From an uncultured Hyphomicrobiales bacterium (lineage in GTDB: Bacteria > Pseudomonadota > Alphaproteobacteria > Rhizobiales > Beijerinckiaceae), in the NCBI GenBank assembly GCA_903824185.1, contig CAIJVU010000010.1, positions 1-64,000 on the forward strand: DNA of 64,000 bases, given 5' to 3'. Shown here in pieces: positions 1-8,134 of this stretch (position 1 is its first letter; every line of letters begins with the position of its first letter). The position numbers were made by a program, and so were the translations under genes. The notes under the pieces were generated by a model. The model searched no databases, was not told the origin of the DNA, and worked only from the letters and a program-made list of their open reading frames with translations.

Positions 1-95
1 CCACACAAACTCGCAGCAGTTCGCGCGGTCGTGCCCGCAACAAAATGTTCAATCAATCGGTCTTGTTTATAAACGCTCAGACGGCTCTTGCGCAT
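1..95 (-). CDS. IS1595-family transposase, N-terminal fragment (cut by window edge)
   Basis: The minus strand from 95 encodes 31 residues beginning MRKSRLSVYKQDRLIEHF and continuing with a VAGTTARTAASL segment. This is the typical N-terminal helical DNA-binding start of IS1595/IS1016 transposases, which carry a zinc-binding region and a DDE-like ISXO2 catalytic domain further on. Those domains are beyond the window. An alternative in-frame ATG is at 104, three codons upstream. Whether the full gene is intact is unknown. Confidence 0.8.
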   Translation of the reverse strand, partial: MRKSRLSVYKQDRLIEHFVAGTTARTAASLC

Positions 96-120
96 AGCAC
101 CCATAATAACCCCTTTTCAG

Positions 121-139
121 AGTTATCTGGGACAGCCCC
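121..139 (-). repeat. Terminal inverted repeat of the IS1595-type element
   Basis: On the minus strand the sequence reads GGGGCTGTCCCAGATAACT, which matches the usual end of IS1016/IS1595-type elements. The junction with host DNA is therefore expected at 139/140. The partner repeat is not in the window. Confidence 0.7.
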
Positions 140-368
140 TAGTTTTTTTCTTTTCCGGTCAAAAAGACAGGGGTTCTGCCCGCTCATCTTGACCGCACGG
201 GATCAGACACAAAGATCAGGCAGAAGGGGGGTTGCAGGCGCTGGGCAAGACAGCGATAATAGGCGGGCATTTGTTTTTTGAAAGGCGTAGCACACCAATG
301 ACCTCTGGGCTTTTTGCACTCTGCCGTCTGTGGATCGGCCCCTTTGCCAACGACTGTGCGCCGCACGC

Positions 369-599
369 ATGACCGCCTCTTCCGACACAGAAGATGCCGC
401 CGCCGACAAGAAAAAGCAGGAAGCCGATCTGGTCCGGCTCAGGGTCGAACATGGCGACCTCAATGATGCCATCAATGCGCTGGAGCTGGTGGGCGCGGTC
501 GATCAATTGCAGATCCAGCGGCTGAAACGGCGCAAATTGCTGCTGAAAGACCAGATTTCCAAGCTGGAAGACCAGCTCACCCCCGATATCATCGCCTGA
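369..599 (+). CDS. DUF465 (YdcH-family) small coiled-coil protein
   Basis: A 76-residue protein starting at ATG 369 (MTASSDTED). An upstream in-frame ATG at 330 would add residues unlike the family, so 369 is preferred. The core LRVEHGDLNDAINAL, then DQLQIQRLKRRKL and the ending LEDQL-PDIIA are the hallmark of the small all-helical DUF465 family, whose function is not established. It has no signal peptide or membrane segment. It lies 115 bases upstream of purE on the same strand, an arrangement common in Alphaproteobacteria. No strong ribosome-binding site is visible. Confidence 0.85.
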   Translation: MTASSDTEDAAADKKKQEADLVRLRVEHGDLNDAINALELVGAVDQLQIQRLKRRKLLLKDQISKLEDQLTPDIIA

Positions 600-644
600 A
601 ACGGCCATAAATCCCTGATTTGAGAATGAGCCGCATTTTATGGC

Positions 645-672
645 TTGCAGGCCTGAGGCTTCTGCCTATACT
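645..672 (+). promoter_or_regulatory. Probable sigma70-type promoter for purEK
   Basis: TTGCAG at 645-650 and TATACT at 667-672 are separated by 16 bases. They end 42 bases before the purE start, which places a transcription start near 679. Confidence 0.5.
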
Positions 673-714
673 CGCGCGCTTTCCTGACGAAAACCCTTTC
701 GCGAGAGCAAGGCT

Positions 715-1227
715 ATGGCCGATACACCTTCAAAAAAACCGGTTGCCATTATCATGGGAAGCCAGTCCGACTGGTCCACCATGCGCCATGCCGCCCATGT
801 GCTGGAGGCCTTGCAGGTCGATTATGAAGCGCTGATCATTTCCGCCCATCGCACGCCCGAGCGCCTGTATGAATTCGCGCATGGGGCCGCAGATGCGGGC
901 TATCAAGTGATTATTGCCGGTGCCGGTGGCGCGGCGCATTTGCCCGGCATGACCGCCGCCATGACCGCCTTGCCGGTTTTGGGCGTGCCTGTGGAGTCAA
1001 AAGCGCTGTCTGGCCAAGACAGTCTGTTGTCGATTGTGCAAATGCCCGCCGGTATTCCGGTCGGGACGCTGGCCATCGGGCGCGCCGGTGCGGTGAATGC
1101 GGGCCTGTTGGCCGCAGCCGTTCTGGCGCTGCATGATCAGGCCTTGGCCGAACGGCTGCAGCAATGGCGCAAAATCCAGACCGAAAGCGTGGCCTTGCAT
1201 CCGCGTGACGAGGAAAGTCAGGGCTGA
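715..1227 (+). CDS. purE: N5-carboxyaminoimidazole ribonucleotide mutase (PurE)
   Basis: A 170-residue class I PurE of normal length. It moves the carboxylate of N5-CAIR to C4 to give CAIR in de novo purine synthesis. The N-terminal IIMGSQSDW motif, the [13 protein letters not shown] segment and the [11 protein letters not shown] loop contain the conserved catalytic and substrate-binding residues of the family. Start ATG 715 is preceded by an AGCAAGG ribosome-binding site. Its stop overlaps the purK start by one base (TGATG), so the two are translationally coupled and supply consecutive steps. Confidence 0.97.
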   Translation: MADTPSKKPVAIIMGSQSDWSTMRHAAHVLEALQVDYEALIISAHRTPERLYEFAHGAADAGYQVIIAGAGGAAHLPGMTAAMTALPVLGVPVESKALSGQDSLLSIVQMPAGIPVGTLAIGRAGAVNAGLLAAAVLALHDQALAERLQQWRKIQTESVALHPRDEESQG

Positions 1228-2309
1228 TGCTGCAACCGGGGCAGACCATCGGGATTTTGGGCGGCGGCCAATTGGCGCGCATGCTGGCCATGGCCGCAGC
1301 CCCTTACGGCCTGCATTGCCATATCTTTGCCCCCCGAGGCGATAATCCCGCTTTTGAAGTGGCCCAAGCCCATACCGAAGCCGCCTATGATGATTTCGAC
1401 GCCTTGGCCCGTTTTGCGGCGGCTGTGGATGTCATCACCTATGAATTTGAAAATGTGCCCGCCGCCACCGCCGCTTTTTTGCAGGCGCGCAAGCCCGTCC
1501 GCCCCGGCCCCAAGGCCTTGGCCGTGACGCAAGACCGGCTGTCGGAAAAAGAATTTTTGCAAGCGGCCGGATTGCCGCTGGCAGGCTTTGCCGCCATTGA
1601 CAGCCTGTCTGATCTCAAAGCGGCTTTGGCCAGATTGGGCCTGCCTGCCGTGTTGAAAACCCGCCGCATGGGCTATGACGGCAAAGGGCAGGCCATCATC
1701 CGCAGCATGGATGAGGCTGAGGCGGCTTTGGCGGGTTTGGGCGGGGGCGATTGCGTGCTTGAAGCCTTTGTGCCGTTTGGGCGCGAGGTTTCGGTGATTG
1801 CGGCGCGCGGCCTTGACGGGCAGGTGCGCGCTTTTGACGTCTGCGAAAACCAGCATCGGCACCATATTCTCTCCAAAACCCTGTTGCCCGCAACACTCGG
1901 CACCACAGCCAGCGGTCTGGCGCTCGATTATGCCGCCCGCATTGGCCAGAACCTTGATTATGTCGGGGTGTTTACGGTGGAATATTTCGTCGTGGGCACT
2001 GGTGCGGACGAGCATGTGCTTGTCAATGAGATCGCGCCGCGTGTGCATAATTCCGGCCATTGGACGATTGAAGGGGCGCAAACCTCGCAATTTGCCCAAC
2101 ATATCCGGGCCATTGCCGGTTGGCCTTTGGGCTCGACCACCCGTCTGGGACGTGTCGAAATGGACAATCTGGTGGGGGACGAGGCCGCCGCTTGGCGTGA
2201 TATCATCGGGCAAGACGGGGCGCATTTGCACCTTTATGGTAAGGCCGAAATCCGGAACGGGCGGAAAATGGGGCATGTGACCCGCATTTTTCCTGAAAAA
2301 ACCGCCTGA
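1227..2309 (+). CDS. purK: N5-carboxyaminoimidazole ribonucleotide synthase (PurK)
   Basis: A 360-residue ATP-grasp enzyme that makes N5-CAIR from AIR, bicarbonate and ATP, feeding PurE. The N-terminal GILGGGQLARMLAMAA is the PurK preATP-grasp motif. The central ATP-grasp has a KTRRMGYDGKGQ phosphate-binding loop near residue 147, and the NEIAPRVHNSGHWT motif near residue 266 carries metal and AIR-binding residues. Length is normal. It overlaps purE by one base and forms the end of that operon. Confidence 0.97.
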   Translation: MLQPGQTIGILGGGQLARMLAMAAAPYGLHCHIFAPRGDNPAFEVAQAHTEAAYDDFDALARFAAAVDVITYEFENVPAATAAFLQARKPVRPGPKALAVTQDRLSEKEFLQAAGLPLAGFAAIDSLSDLKAALARLGLPAVLKTRRMGYDGKGQAIIRSMDEAEAALAGLGGGDCVLEAFVPFGREVSVIAARGLDGQVRAFDVCENQHRHHILSKTLLPATLGTTASGLALDYAARIGQNLDYVGVFTVEYFVVGTGADEHVLVNEIAPRVHNSGHWTIEGAQTSQFAQHIRAIAGWPLGSTTRLGRVEMDNLVGDEAAAWRDIIGQDGAHLHLYGKAEIRNGRKMGHVTRIFPEKTA

Positions 2310-2362
2310 TCCCCCCAAGAATCTCGGCCTTATCAGTGGACAGGCCCAGTTTGATCTGCTAC

Positions 2363-2391
2363 TTGAACCTTCCTTGCCGTAGGGTTAGTTC
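2363..2391 (+). promoter_or_regulatory. Possible rpsU promoter
   Basis: TTGAAC (2363-2368) and TAGTTC (2386-2391) are 17 bases apart and lie about 50 bases before the rpsU start. The -10 match is only moderate. Confidence 0.3.
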
Positions 2392-2441
2392 GGATCCTGC
2401 GGTGTTTAATCATTTTCGCAACCAGTAATCGGGACAACGAC

Positions 2442-2675
2442 GTGCAGGTTCTCGTCCGTGACAACAATGTCGATCAAGCGCTGAAAGCGCTGAAAAAGAA
2501 AATGCAGCGCGAAGGTATCTTCCGCGAAATGAAATTGCGTGGGCATTACGAGAAGCCGTCTGAAAAGCGCGCTCGTGAGCAGGCCGAGGCCGTTCGCCGC
2601 ACACGCAAGCTGGCCCGCAAGAAGATGCAGCGCGAAGGCCTGCTTCCTGCGCCCAAGCCAAAGCCCGCTCGCTAA
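2442..2675 (+). CDS. rpsU: 30S ribosomal protein S21
   Basis: A 77-residue basic protein with a GTG start. The N-terminal [20 protein letters not shown] and [17 protein letters not shown] blocks are diagnostic of bS21, the small-subunit protein near the mRNA exit that helps initiation. The Lys/Arg-rich tail with extra residues (KPKPAR) is typical of alphaproteobacterial versions. It stands alone between purK and the TPR lipoprotein and is followed by an inverted repeat and an intrinsic terminator. Confidence 0.96.
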   Translation: MQVLVRDNNVDQALKALKKKMQREGIFREMKLRGHYEKPSEKRAREQAEAVRRTRKLARKKMQREGLLPAPKPKPAR

Positions 2676-2689
2676 CAGCTCCGCCTCTC

Positions 2690-2714
2690 CTTGATCTTGC
2701 TGGCCAAGATCAAG
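2690..2714. repeat. Perfect inverted repeat downstream of rpsU
   Basis: CTTGATCTTG (2690-2699) and CAAGATCAAG (2705-2714) are perfect 10-base arms around a 5-base loop. No T-run follows, so it may protect the rpsU mRNA end rather than terminate. Confidence 0.55.
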
Positions 2715-2734
2715 ACCGGCTTACGCTCTTTATC

Positions 2735-2773
2735 AAGCGCCCCGATCCTTGCAAGGGATTGTCGGGCGCTTTT
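2735..2773 (+). terminator. Intrinsic terminator after rpsU
   Basis: A GC-rich hairpin (GCGCCCCGA pairing with TCGGGCGC across TTGCAAGG) is followed by TTTT at 2770-2773. It separates rpsU from the TPR lipoprotein gene. Confidence 0.7.
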
Positions 2774-2909
2774 CGCTGCCTGAAAATCAAAAGAGCCCCT
2801 GCCTTTTTGCTGGCCAAATCAATGCAAGAATGGTTGTTTGCCAGCCTTGGATGCCCGTGCCCGTGCCCATACACATCCCATGTCCCGACCGCCGATAGAG
2901 AGTGATGCC

Positions 2910-3764
2910 ATGTCTGACCGCCTGCTTCGCCAGACCCGCTTTTTGCTTCTGCTGCCTTTGACGCTGACCCTTGGTGCCTGCATCAATCTGGCATCGCTGG
3001 GCGGACGCAGCACCACCGGCAATCCCAATATTGCGGAAATCCAGACCGACAACCCCGCTGTGGCAGCGGCCAATATCGATTCCCTCAATCAGGTGGTGAA
3101 AAACAATCCGCGTGATCCCGTGGCCTTCAATACCCGCGGCGCAGCCTTCGCGCGGACCGCGCAATTCAAAGAGGCGATTGCCGATTTCTCGCAAGCCATC
3201 GCGCTCAATCCGAATTTTGCCGAAGCCTATACCAATCGCGGTCTGGCGCTGCGGCAAACGGGGCGCAATGATCAGGCTTTGAATGATTTCAACACGGCCA
3301 TTCAGGCCAATCCGAATTATGACGGGGCGTATCTGGCCCGCGCCAATCTCTACCGCACGCTCAACCGCTTTGACGAGGCTTTGGCTGATTTGAATTTTGC
3401 CATCCGGCTCAAGCCCGAATCCGCGCAATTCGTTCATGCGCGCGGCCTGATTTATCAGCGGCAGGGCTTGTGGCAGCAAGCGATCAATGATTTCGATTCA
3501 GCGATTGACCGCAATCCCTTTGTCGCCGCCCCCTATCTGGCGCGCGGCCAATGCCTGACCCAAGTCAACAAGCTCGACAGCGCCTTGGAAGATTTCAACG
3601 CGGCGCTGAATATCAACAACCGCAACGCCGATGCCTGGGCGGGCTTGGGCCTTGTGCATGAGAAGATGAACAACAAGGCCAAAGCGATCGAGGCCTATAA
3701 CACCGCCATCGGCATTGATGCCAATCAGGCCATTGCCCGCGCAGGCCTCAACCGCCTGCGGTGA
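2910..3764 (+). CDS. TPR-repeat lipoprotein (NlpI-like)
   Basis: About 284 residues from ATG 2910; an ATG at 2880 is an alternative. The N-terminus is a lipoprotein signal peptide: a hydrophobic stretch LLLLPLTLTLGAC with the lipobox cysteine near residue 24. It should therefore be anchored to the periplasmic face of a membrane. The rest is about six tetratricopeptide repeats of the AFNTRGAAFARTAQFKEAI and AYTNRGLALRQTGRNDQAL type, each starting about 34 residues apart, which form a protein-interaction solenoid. No enzymatic domain is seen. It converges with the SDR gene 5 bases beyond its stop. Confidence 0.85.
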   Translation: MSDRLLRQTRFLLLLPLTLTLGACINLASLGGRSTTGNPNIAEIQTDNPAVAAANIDSLNQVVKNNPRDPVAFNTRGAAFARTAQFKEAIADFSQAIALNPNFAEAYTNRGLALRQTGRNDQALNDFNTAIQANPNYDGAYLARANLYRTLNRFDEALADLNFAIRLKPESAQFVHARGLIYQRQGLWQQAINDFDSAIDRNPFVAAPYLARGQCLTQVNKLDSALEDFNAALNINNRNADAWAGLGLVHEKMNNKAKAIEAYNTAIGIDANQAIARAGLNRLR

Positions 3765-3768
3765 GCCC

Positions 3769-4536
3769 TCACCCGCGAAAGCCGATGCCGCCATCGACAT
3801 CGATGACCGTGCCGCTGACATAGCCGCAGGTGGGGGACGCCAGAAAGGCGGCCATGGCGGCGATCTCGTCAGGTTCGATCATGCGGCCCAGTGGACGGTT
3901 GGTATCAACCTCCTGCCAGCGGTTTTCATCGTTAAACAGCGCCTTGGCGCGCACCTTGTTCAAGGTGACGGTGCGATCCGTGCGCGTGGGCGAGGGATTG
4001 ATGCCAAACACCCGCACCCCCCAATCAACCGAACGCCCGCCCACCGCCGAGGTAAAAGCAATCAAGGCCGCATTGCCAACGCCGCCGCATAAATACTCAT
4101 AACGCGGGGTGCGTCCGGCCTGCCCGATGATATTGCAAACAATACCCGATTGTCTGGCTTTCATATCGCCCAGATATAATTTGGTGAGATGGATAAAGCC
4201 CATGACCTTCAAGGCCCAGGCGTCTTCCCAAGTCTGCATGTCCATTTCCAGCAAGCCGCCTCCCGGAATGGCACCGGCATTGTTGACGAGAATATCAACG
4301 GATGGGCAGGCGGCATGCACGCGCACACGCTCTGCGGCTTGCGACAAGTCAGCCGCGAGAATGGTGACGCGATCAGGACTGGCGAGTTGTTGTTGCGCCT
4401 GTTCCAGCCGCGCGCCATCACGCGCCACCAGCGTCACCCGACAGCCCTCCTGCAAAAAGGTTTTGGCGCAGGCCAGTCCGATTCCTTTCGAACCGCCAGT
4501 GATCAGAACATGACGTCCTTCGAGATGAAGCTGCAT
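3769..4536 (-). CDS. Atypical short-chain dehydrogenase/reductase-fold protein lacking the YxxxK motif
   Basis: 255 residues from ATG 4536, preceded by AAGGAG; upstream in-frame ATGs lie inside the neighbouring gene. The Rossmann dinucleotide motif TGGSKGIG (13-20) and the NNAG motif (85-88) are present. The usual catalytic Ser-Tyr-Lys are not: the Ser region reads IIGQ (136-139) and the YxxxK position reads GGVGN (151-155). The C-terminus (FRG after DVDGGIG) is normal. This resembles a divergent SDR subgroup with GNAAL in place of SKAAL. Either it uses other residues or it is not a classical oxidoreductase. It is the last gene of the nine-gene minus-strand run, 4 bases after the deacetylase. 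Confidence 0.8.
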   Translation of the reverse strand: MQLHLEGRHVLITGGSKGIGLACAKTFLQEGCRVTLVARDGARLEQAQQQLASPDRVTILAADLSQAAERVRVHAACPSVDILVNNAGAIPGGGLLEMDMQTWEDAWALKVMGFIHLTKLYLGDMKARQSGIVCNIIGQAGRTPRYEYLCGGVGNAALIAFTSAVGGRSVDWGVRVFGINPSPTRTDRTVTLNKVRAKALFNDENRWQEVDTNRPLGRMIEPDEIAAMAAFLASPTCGYVSGTVIDVDGGIGFRG

Positions 4537-4540
4537 GGTC

Positions 4541-5422
4541 TTATGCTCCTTGTGCGGGTTGGGCTGCGGCATACCAGTCATAAATGGCTGATCCGGTGGT
4601 AAACAAAACCTTGGGATGGGCGGAGAGCAAGCCGATCATCTTTTGCAATTCGTGGATGCGATGCGGCACCGCGATCAAATGCGGATGCAGGCCCAGCGCC
4701 AGCACGCGCACCGTATCCGCACATTCCACCTCGAATTGATGCAGTGTGAATTCCAGCCGCCGCAACATTTCACCCGAGGCGTGCCGCTCGATGGCATAGA
4801 TGATCGAGTCATTGATTTCGACATTATAGGGCATGGCCAAGAGAGGGCCGTTTTGGGTGTGCATCCAATTGGGCACATCATCGACTACCCAGTCACAGAC
4901 ATAATCAAGGCCGCAGCTTTTCAGAATATCGGGCGTATCGACCGTTTCACGCAAACCCGGAGAAAGCCAGCCGCGCGTCTTGCGTCCGGTGAAGTGATCG
5001 ATCTTCTCTAGGCAAGCACGCACCAAGGCCTCTTCGCCGCCCTCGACATGATTGGTGGCGCGCTGATGCATGCCATGACCGATAAATTCCCAGCCCGCAT
5101 CGCGCATGGCTATGGCCGCTTGCGGATAGGCATCAATGACACCGGCATTGAAGGAGGTGGAGGCAGGCAGACTGCGTCCGGCGATCTCGTCAAGCAGACG
5201 CGTCATGCCCGCCCGCATGCCGTAATCGGCCCATGAGAAATTGGGCACATCGGGCACGGTCTCGCGGCCATGCGGCGGGGTGATGATCGTGCGCGGCATG
5301 GCATGTTCGAATTGCCAATGTTCCACATTGACAACGAGATGCACAAGGATGCGTTTGCCGTCCATGGCGGGCAGCCGCGGCTGTTCATGCGCCATGCGAT
5401 AGGGAATGCGTGGATTGGCCAT
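4541..5422 (-). CDS. Polysaccharide deacetylase-fold hydrolase (PuuE-like)
   Basis: About 293 residues from ATG 5422; ATG 5431 is also possible. It is a NodB-homology/CE4-like barrel. Recognisable pieces are VNVEHW near residue 31, ASTSFNAGVIDAYP near 86, IGHGMHQRATNH near 114, the GWLSPGLRET block near 152 and LGLHPHL near 240. These are the substitutions seen in the PuuE/allantoinase-like branch, which hydrolyses C-N bonds in small cyclic ureides or N-formyl compounds rather than chitin. There is no signal peptide, so it should be cytoplasmic. Its place directly after an ABC importer and in an operon with an amidase suggests a nitrogenous small-molecule substrate; that is inference. Confidence 0.8.
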   Translation of the reverse strand: MANPRIPYRMAHEQPRLPAMDGKRILVHLVVNVEHWQFEHAMPRTIITPPHGRETVPDVPNFSWADYGMRAGMTRLLDEIAGRSLPASTSFNAGVIDAYPQAAIAMRDAGWEFIGHGMHQRATNHVEGGEEALVRACLEKIDHFTGRKTRGWLSPGLRETVDTPDILKSCGLDYVCDWVVDDVPNWMHTQNGPLLAMPYNVEINDSIIYAIERHASGEMLRRLEFTLHQFEVECADTVRVLALGLHPHLIAVPHRIHELQKMIGLLSAHPKVLFTTGSAIYDWYAAAQPAQGA

Positions 5423-5449
5423 CTGTCTCAACTCCCGAAGCCATCAAAA

Positions 5450-6208
5450 TCAGTGCGCGGCGTGGGCGCCGCGCATGTCTGCCATAATCTCTGCCTTGAA
5501 ATGCATGAAATCGGCATTGGTCAAATCATCAATCGAACGCGGCCTGCGCAAGGCAATGGGGATATCCCGCGTGATGCGTCCCGGACGCGCTGTCATCACA
5601 CAGACCCGATCCGCCAGCAAAATGGCTTCGTCAATGTCATGGGTGACAAAGAGCACGGTGACTTTCAAACGCTGCCAGACATCGAGCAGCAATTGCTGCA
5701 TCGACAAGCGCGTTTGTGCATCCAAAGCCCCGAAGGGTTCATCCATCAACAACGCCTTGGGCTGCATGACCAGCGCCCGCGCGATCCCGACCCGTTGCCG
5801 CATGCCGCCCGACAATTGCACGGGCAAAGCGTGATGGAATTGATCAAGACCGACGAGCTTCAAAATCTCTGTGGCGCGTTCATGATAATCACGGCTCGCC
5901 AATCCCTGTACCTCGGGACCAAAGACCACATTGTCCCACACCGACAACCACGGCAATAAGGACGCCTCCTGAAAGACGACCGCGCGTTCGGGGCCGGGGC
6001 GATCCACCCGATGGCCGTCAAACAGCATCTGTCCGGAGGAGAGCGGCTCAAAGCCCGCTACCAGATTGAGCAGCGTGGATTTGCCGCAACCCGACGGGCC
6101 CAAGAGGGCGACAAATTCACCCTCGGCCACAGTGAGGTCAACCTGATCGAGCGCCAAGACGCCGCCTTTGCCGCCATAACGTTTCGAGACTTGAGAAAAA
6201 CTGATCAT
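5450..6208 (-). CDS. ABC transporter ATP-binding protein, SsuB/TauB/NrtD type
   Basis: 252 residues from ATG 6208; residues encoded further upstream are unlike the family. Walker A is GPSGCGKSTLLN, the Q-loop region is VFQEASLLPW, the signature is LSGGMRQRVGIARAL, Walker B is LLMDEPFGALD and the H-loop is VTHDIDEA. The Q-loop and GALDAQTR sequence are typical of the nitrate/sulfonate/taurine importer family. It energises the adjacent permease. It follows the permease by 7 bases and lies 27 bases before the deacetylase. Confidence 0.93.
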   Translation of the reverse strand: MISFSQVSKRYGGKGGVLALDQVDLTVAEGEFVALLGPSGCGKSTLLNLVAGFEPLSSGQMLFDGHRVDRPGPERAVVFQEASLLPWLSVWDNVVFGPEVQGLASRDYHERATEILKLVGLDQFHHALPVQLSGGMRQRVGIARALVMQPKALLMDEPFGALDAQTRLSMQQLLLDVWQRLKVTVLFVTHDIDEAILLADRVCVMTARPGRITRDIPIALRRPRSIDDLTNADFMHFKAEIMADMRGAHAAH

Positions 6209-6215
6209 CACAGCC

Positions 6216-7043
6216 TCACGCGTTAAAAGATTGCATCCGGCGCCACCGCAGCGCCCAGATTTCAACCGCCACAATCAGCTGATCGGACAAAAAGCCCATC
6301 AGCCCGATCGACACCATATCGGCAATCACAATATCCATGCGGCCAACATAATAAGCGTCCCACAAGACGTAACCCAGACCCGATTTGACCGCGACCATTT
6401 CCGACACAATGACCGCCGTCCATGCAATGCCCAGCCCGATGCGAAGGCCTGTAAAAATCGAGGGCAAAGCCGCAGGCAAGACCACACGCCGCAAGATGGC
6501 GCTTTCAGAAGCGCCCATCATCAAGGCGGCACGGATCCAGTTTTTTTCAACATCGCGCGCGCCTTGCGTGGTGTTGATGACAATCGGATAAAAAGCACCA
6601 ATGACAATCAAAAAAACGGCACCGAAATCACGAATGCCAAACACCGCAATGGAAATCGGCAACCAAGCGGTGATCGGCACGGGCCGCAACCATTGGATGG
6701 TGGGATCAACCAGCGAGGACACGAGTTTCGACCAACCGATCAACATGCCCAAGGGCACCCCGACCAAGATCGCCAGACCAAAGCCATAAAGCACCCGCCC
6801 GAGGGAAAACAGCACGCTGTCGCGCCATGTGCCGACATAGGGATTGAGCCCGAAGGTGGGATTGCCGAAGCCCCATTTGAGCCAAGCCTGCCAGACCCGA
6901 TCAGGCGTTGGCAAAGCACCGCCCGCCACCGCGCCATCCTGTCCGGCCCATTGCCAGAGCAGCACCGCCGTCACAGGCAGCACCAAGGCCTTGGCAAGCC
7001 TGTAGATGCGTTCGAGTAGCGGCAGAGACGGGTTGTCCGACAT
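6216..7043 (-). CDS. ABC transporter permease, SsuC/TauC type
   Basis: 275 residues with about six membrane segments. The cytoplasmic EAA loop is visible as GASESAILRRVVLPAALPSIFTGLRIGLGIAW in the C-terminal third, the contact site for the ATPase. Family and neighbour order (binding protein, permease, ATPase) fit importers for nitrate, sulfonates, taurine, pyrimidine precursors or aromatic acids. The substrate cannot be read from the permease. Confidence 0.92.
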   Translation of the reverse strand: MSDNPSLPLLERIYRLAKALVLPVTAVLLWQWAGQDGAVAGGALPTPDRVWQAWLKWGFGNPTFGLNPYVGTWRDSVLFSLGRVLYGFGLAILVGVPLGMLIGWSKLVSSLVDPTIQWLRPVPITAWLPISIAVFGIRDFGAVFLIVIGAFYPIVINTTQGARDVEKNWIRAALMMGASESAILRRVVLPAALPSIFTGLRIGLGIAWTAVIVSEMVAVKSGLGYVLWDAYYVGRMDIVIADMVSIGLMGFLSDQLIVAVEIWALRWRRMQSFNA

Positions 7044-7087
7044 GGCTCAATCCTTCAGCAAAAATACCCTGACCTGAAACAGCGATG

Positions 7088-7114
7088 CTCCGGTGCCCGT
7101 GACAGGCACCGGAG
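7088..7114 (-). other. Hairpin between binding-protein and permease genes
   Basis: Perfect 10-base arms CTCCGGTGCC and GGCACCGGAG surround a 7-base loop, just after the binding-protein stop. No T-run follows. Such hairpins commonly stabilise the upstream mRNA so that the binding protein is made in excess. Confidence 0.55.
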
Positions 7115-7122
7115 GGAAAGGC

Positions 7123-8091
7123 TTATTTCATCGCCGCGGCGAGGATGGCCGTGTCCCAATATTTTTCAATATCGCCGGACACGTCTTTCGGGATCACGCC
7201 GAGGTCATTAAAGGCCTTGGCCTGACGCTTGATCTGGTCGGGCGTGATCACGGGGCCCAATTTGATCACCTTGGCAATTTCCGCCGCAACATCGGCATCA
7301 AGGCCGGTCATTTTGGAAATGGCCTCGCCGAATTTGGCGGGTGAGCTTTCCAGCTCTTTCATTTTGCCGACATAGGCTTTGACCATTTTTTCAATGGCGG
7401 GTTTTTTGTCGGTCATGGCCTGTTTGCCAGCCGCCAACATGCCCAGTTCCGCACCCACGGCCTTGGAGGCGGAATAGTCGAGGTTCTTGGCGAAATAGCC
7501 ATAGCCCTTCATCACCGGAATGGATTCAAAAGGCTCCCATGTGACGATGGCATCCACTTCGCCTTTTTCAAGGGCTGCATCAAAATTGGCGCCGCCCCCC
7601 TGAATATTGATGGCACTGAAGGAATTATAGGGAATGTTTTTTTCAATCAGCGTGGCTGCAAACTGGAACCACACCGCTGAACCCGGTGCAATGGCGATTT
7701 TCTTGCCTTTGATGTCGTCCCAGCTGTCGAGTTTGACGCCTTTGCGACCAATCACATATTTGGGGGAAGAGCCCACGCCCATCAATCCGACCAGATTGGT
7801 CGAGCCATTGGCCAGAGCAATGGCGAGATCGGCCGGACCAATAGAGGCGGCATCAAGCGAGCCTGCCAGCAAAGCCGTGCGGGCATCGGCATAGCGGGCG
7901 AATTCAACCAATTTGAGTTCGACGCCTTGTTTTTTCAATTCGTCTTCGATCAGCACGATGGGTGCGAGATGGCCAACTTTGGCATAGCCGACGGTCAAGG
8001 TGACCGGCGCGCCTTGGGCCCATGACAGTTGCGGCGCAAGACCTGTGACACCCAGTGCCAAAGCAGATTTCAATAAACTACGACGTTGCAT
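7123..8091 (-). CDS. ABC transporter substrate-binding protein, SsuA/TauA/NMT1 type
   Basis: 322 residues from ATG 8091, which follows GGGGGA. The N-terminus MQRRSLLKSALALGVTG has a twin-arginine-like RRSLLK motif and a cleavage region near SWAQG, so a folded periplasmic protein is expected. The segments GYAKVGHLAPIVL, GSLDAASIGPADLAIAL and VDAIVTWEPFES are the two-lobe fold of the sulfonate/nitrate-type binding family. It is the receptor of the import system encoded downstream. Its ligand is unknown. Confidence 0.9.
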   Translation of the reverse strand: MQRRSLLKSALALGVTGLAPQLSWAQGAPVTLTVGYAKVGHLAPIVLIEDELKKQGVELKLVEFARYADARTALLAGSLDAASIGPADLAIALANGSTNLVGLMGVGSSPKYVIGRKGVKLDSWDDIKGKKIAIAPGSAVWFQFAATLIEKNIPYNSFSAINIQGGGANFDAALEKGEVDAIVTWEPFESIPVMKGYGYFAKNLDYSASKAVGAELGMLAAGKQAMTDKKPAIEKMVKAYVGKMKELESSPAKFGEAISKMTGLDADVAAEIAKVIKLGPVITPDQIKRQAKAFNDLGVIPKDVSGDIEKYWDTAILAAAMK

Positions 8092-8134
8092 GCTCAGTCC
8101 CCCTTTTTGTTTAACCCCAAAATAAAAGATCCGC

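Larger units (their letters stand above)
1..139 (-). mobile_element. IS1595-family insertion sequence, 5' end (continues off the left edge)
   Basis: The first 139 bases look like the transposase-proximal end of an IS1595-type (IS1016/ISNha5-like) element. Read on the minus strand, a 19-base terminal repeat beginning GGGGCTGTCC lies at 139-121 and the transposase reading frame starts about 35 bases inside it. The rest of the element and the second inverted repeat lie outside the window, so integrity, copy number and target duplication cannot be judged. The family assignment rests on recognising the end sequence and the protein N-terminus. Confidence 0.8.

Noticed and set aside
600-714. Possible purine riboswitch upstream of purE
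   Set aside because: The predicted leader is only about 36 bases, too short for an aptamer, and no conserved aptamer elements were seen.
1218-2318. Long open frame on the minus strand opposite purK (366 codons)
   Set aside because: It lies wholly opposite a clear purK gene, has no family features or ribosome-binding site, and follows from codon bias in the real gene.
5450-8091. Naming the ABC importer tauABC or ssuABC
   Set aside because: No tauD/ssuD desulfonating monooxygenase is nearby and the binding family also takes nitrate, pyrimidine precursors and aromatic acids.
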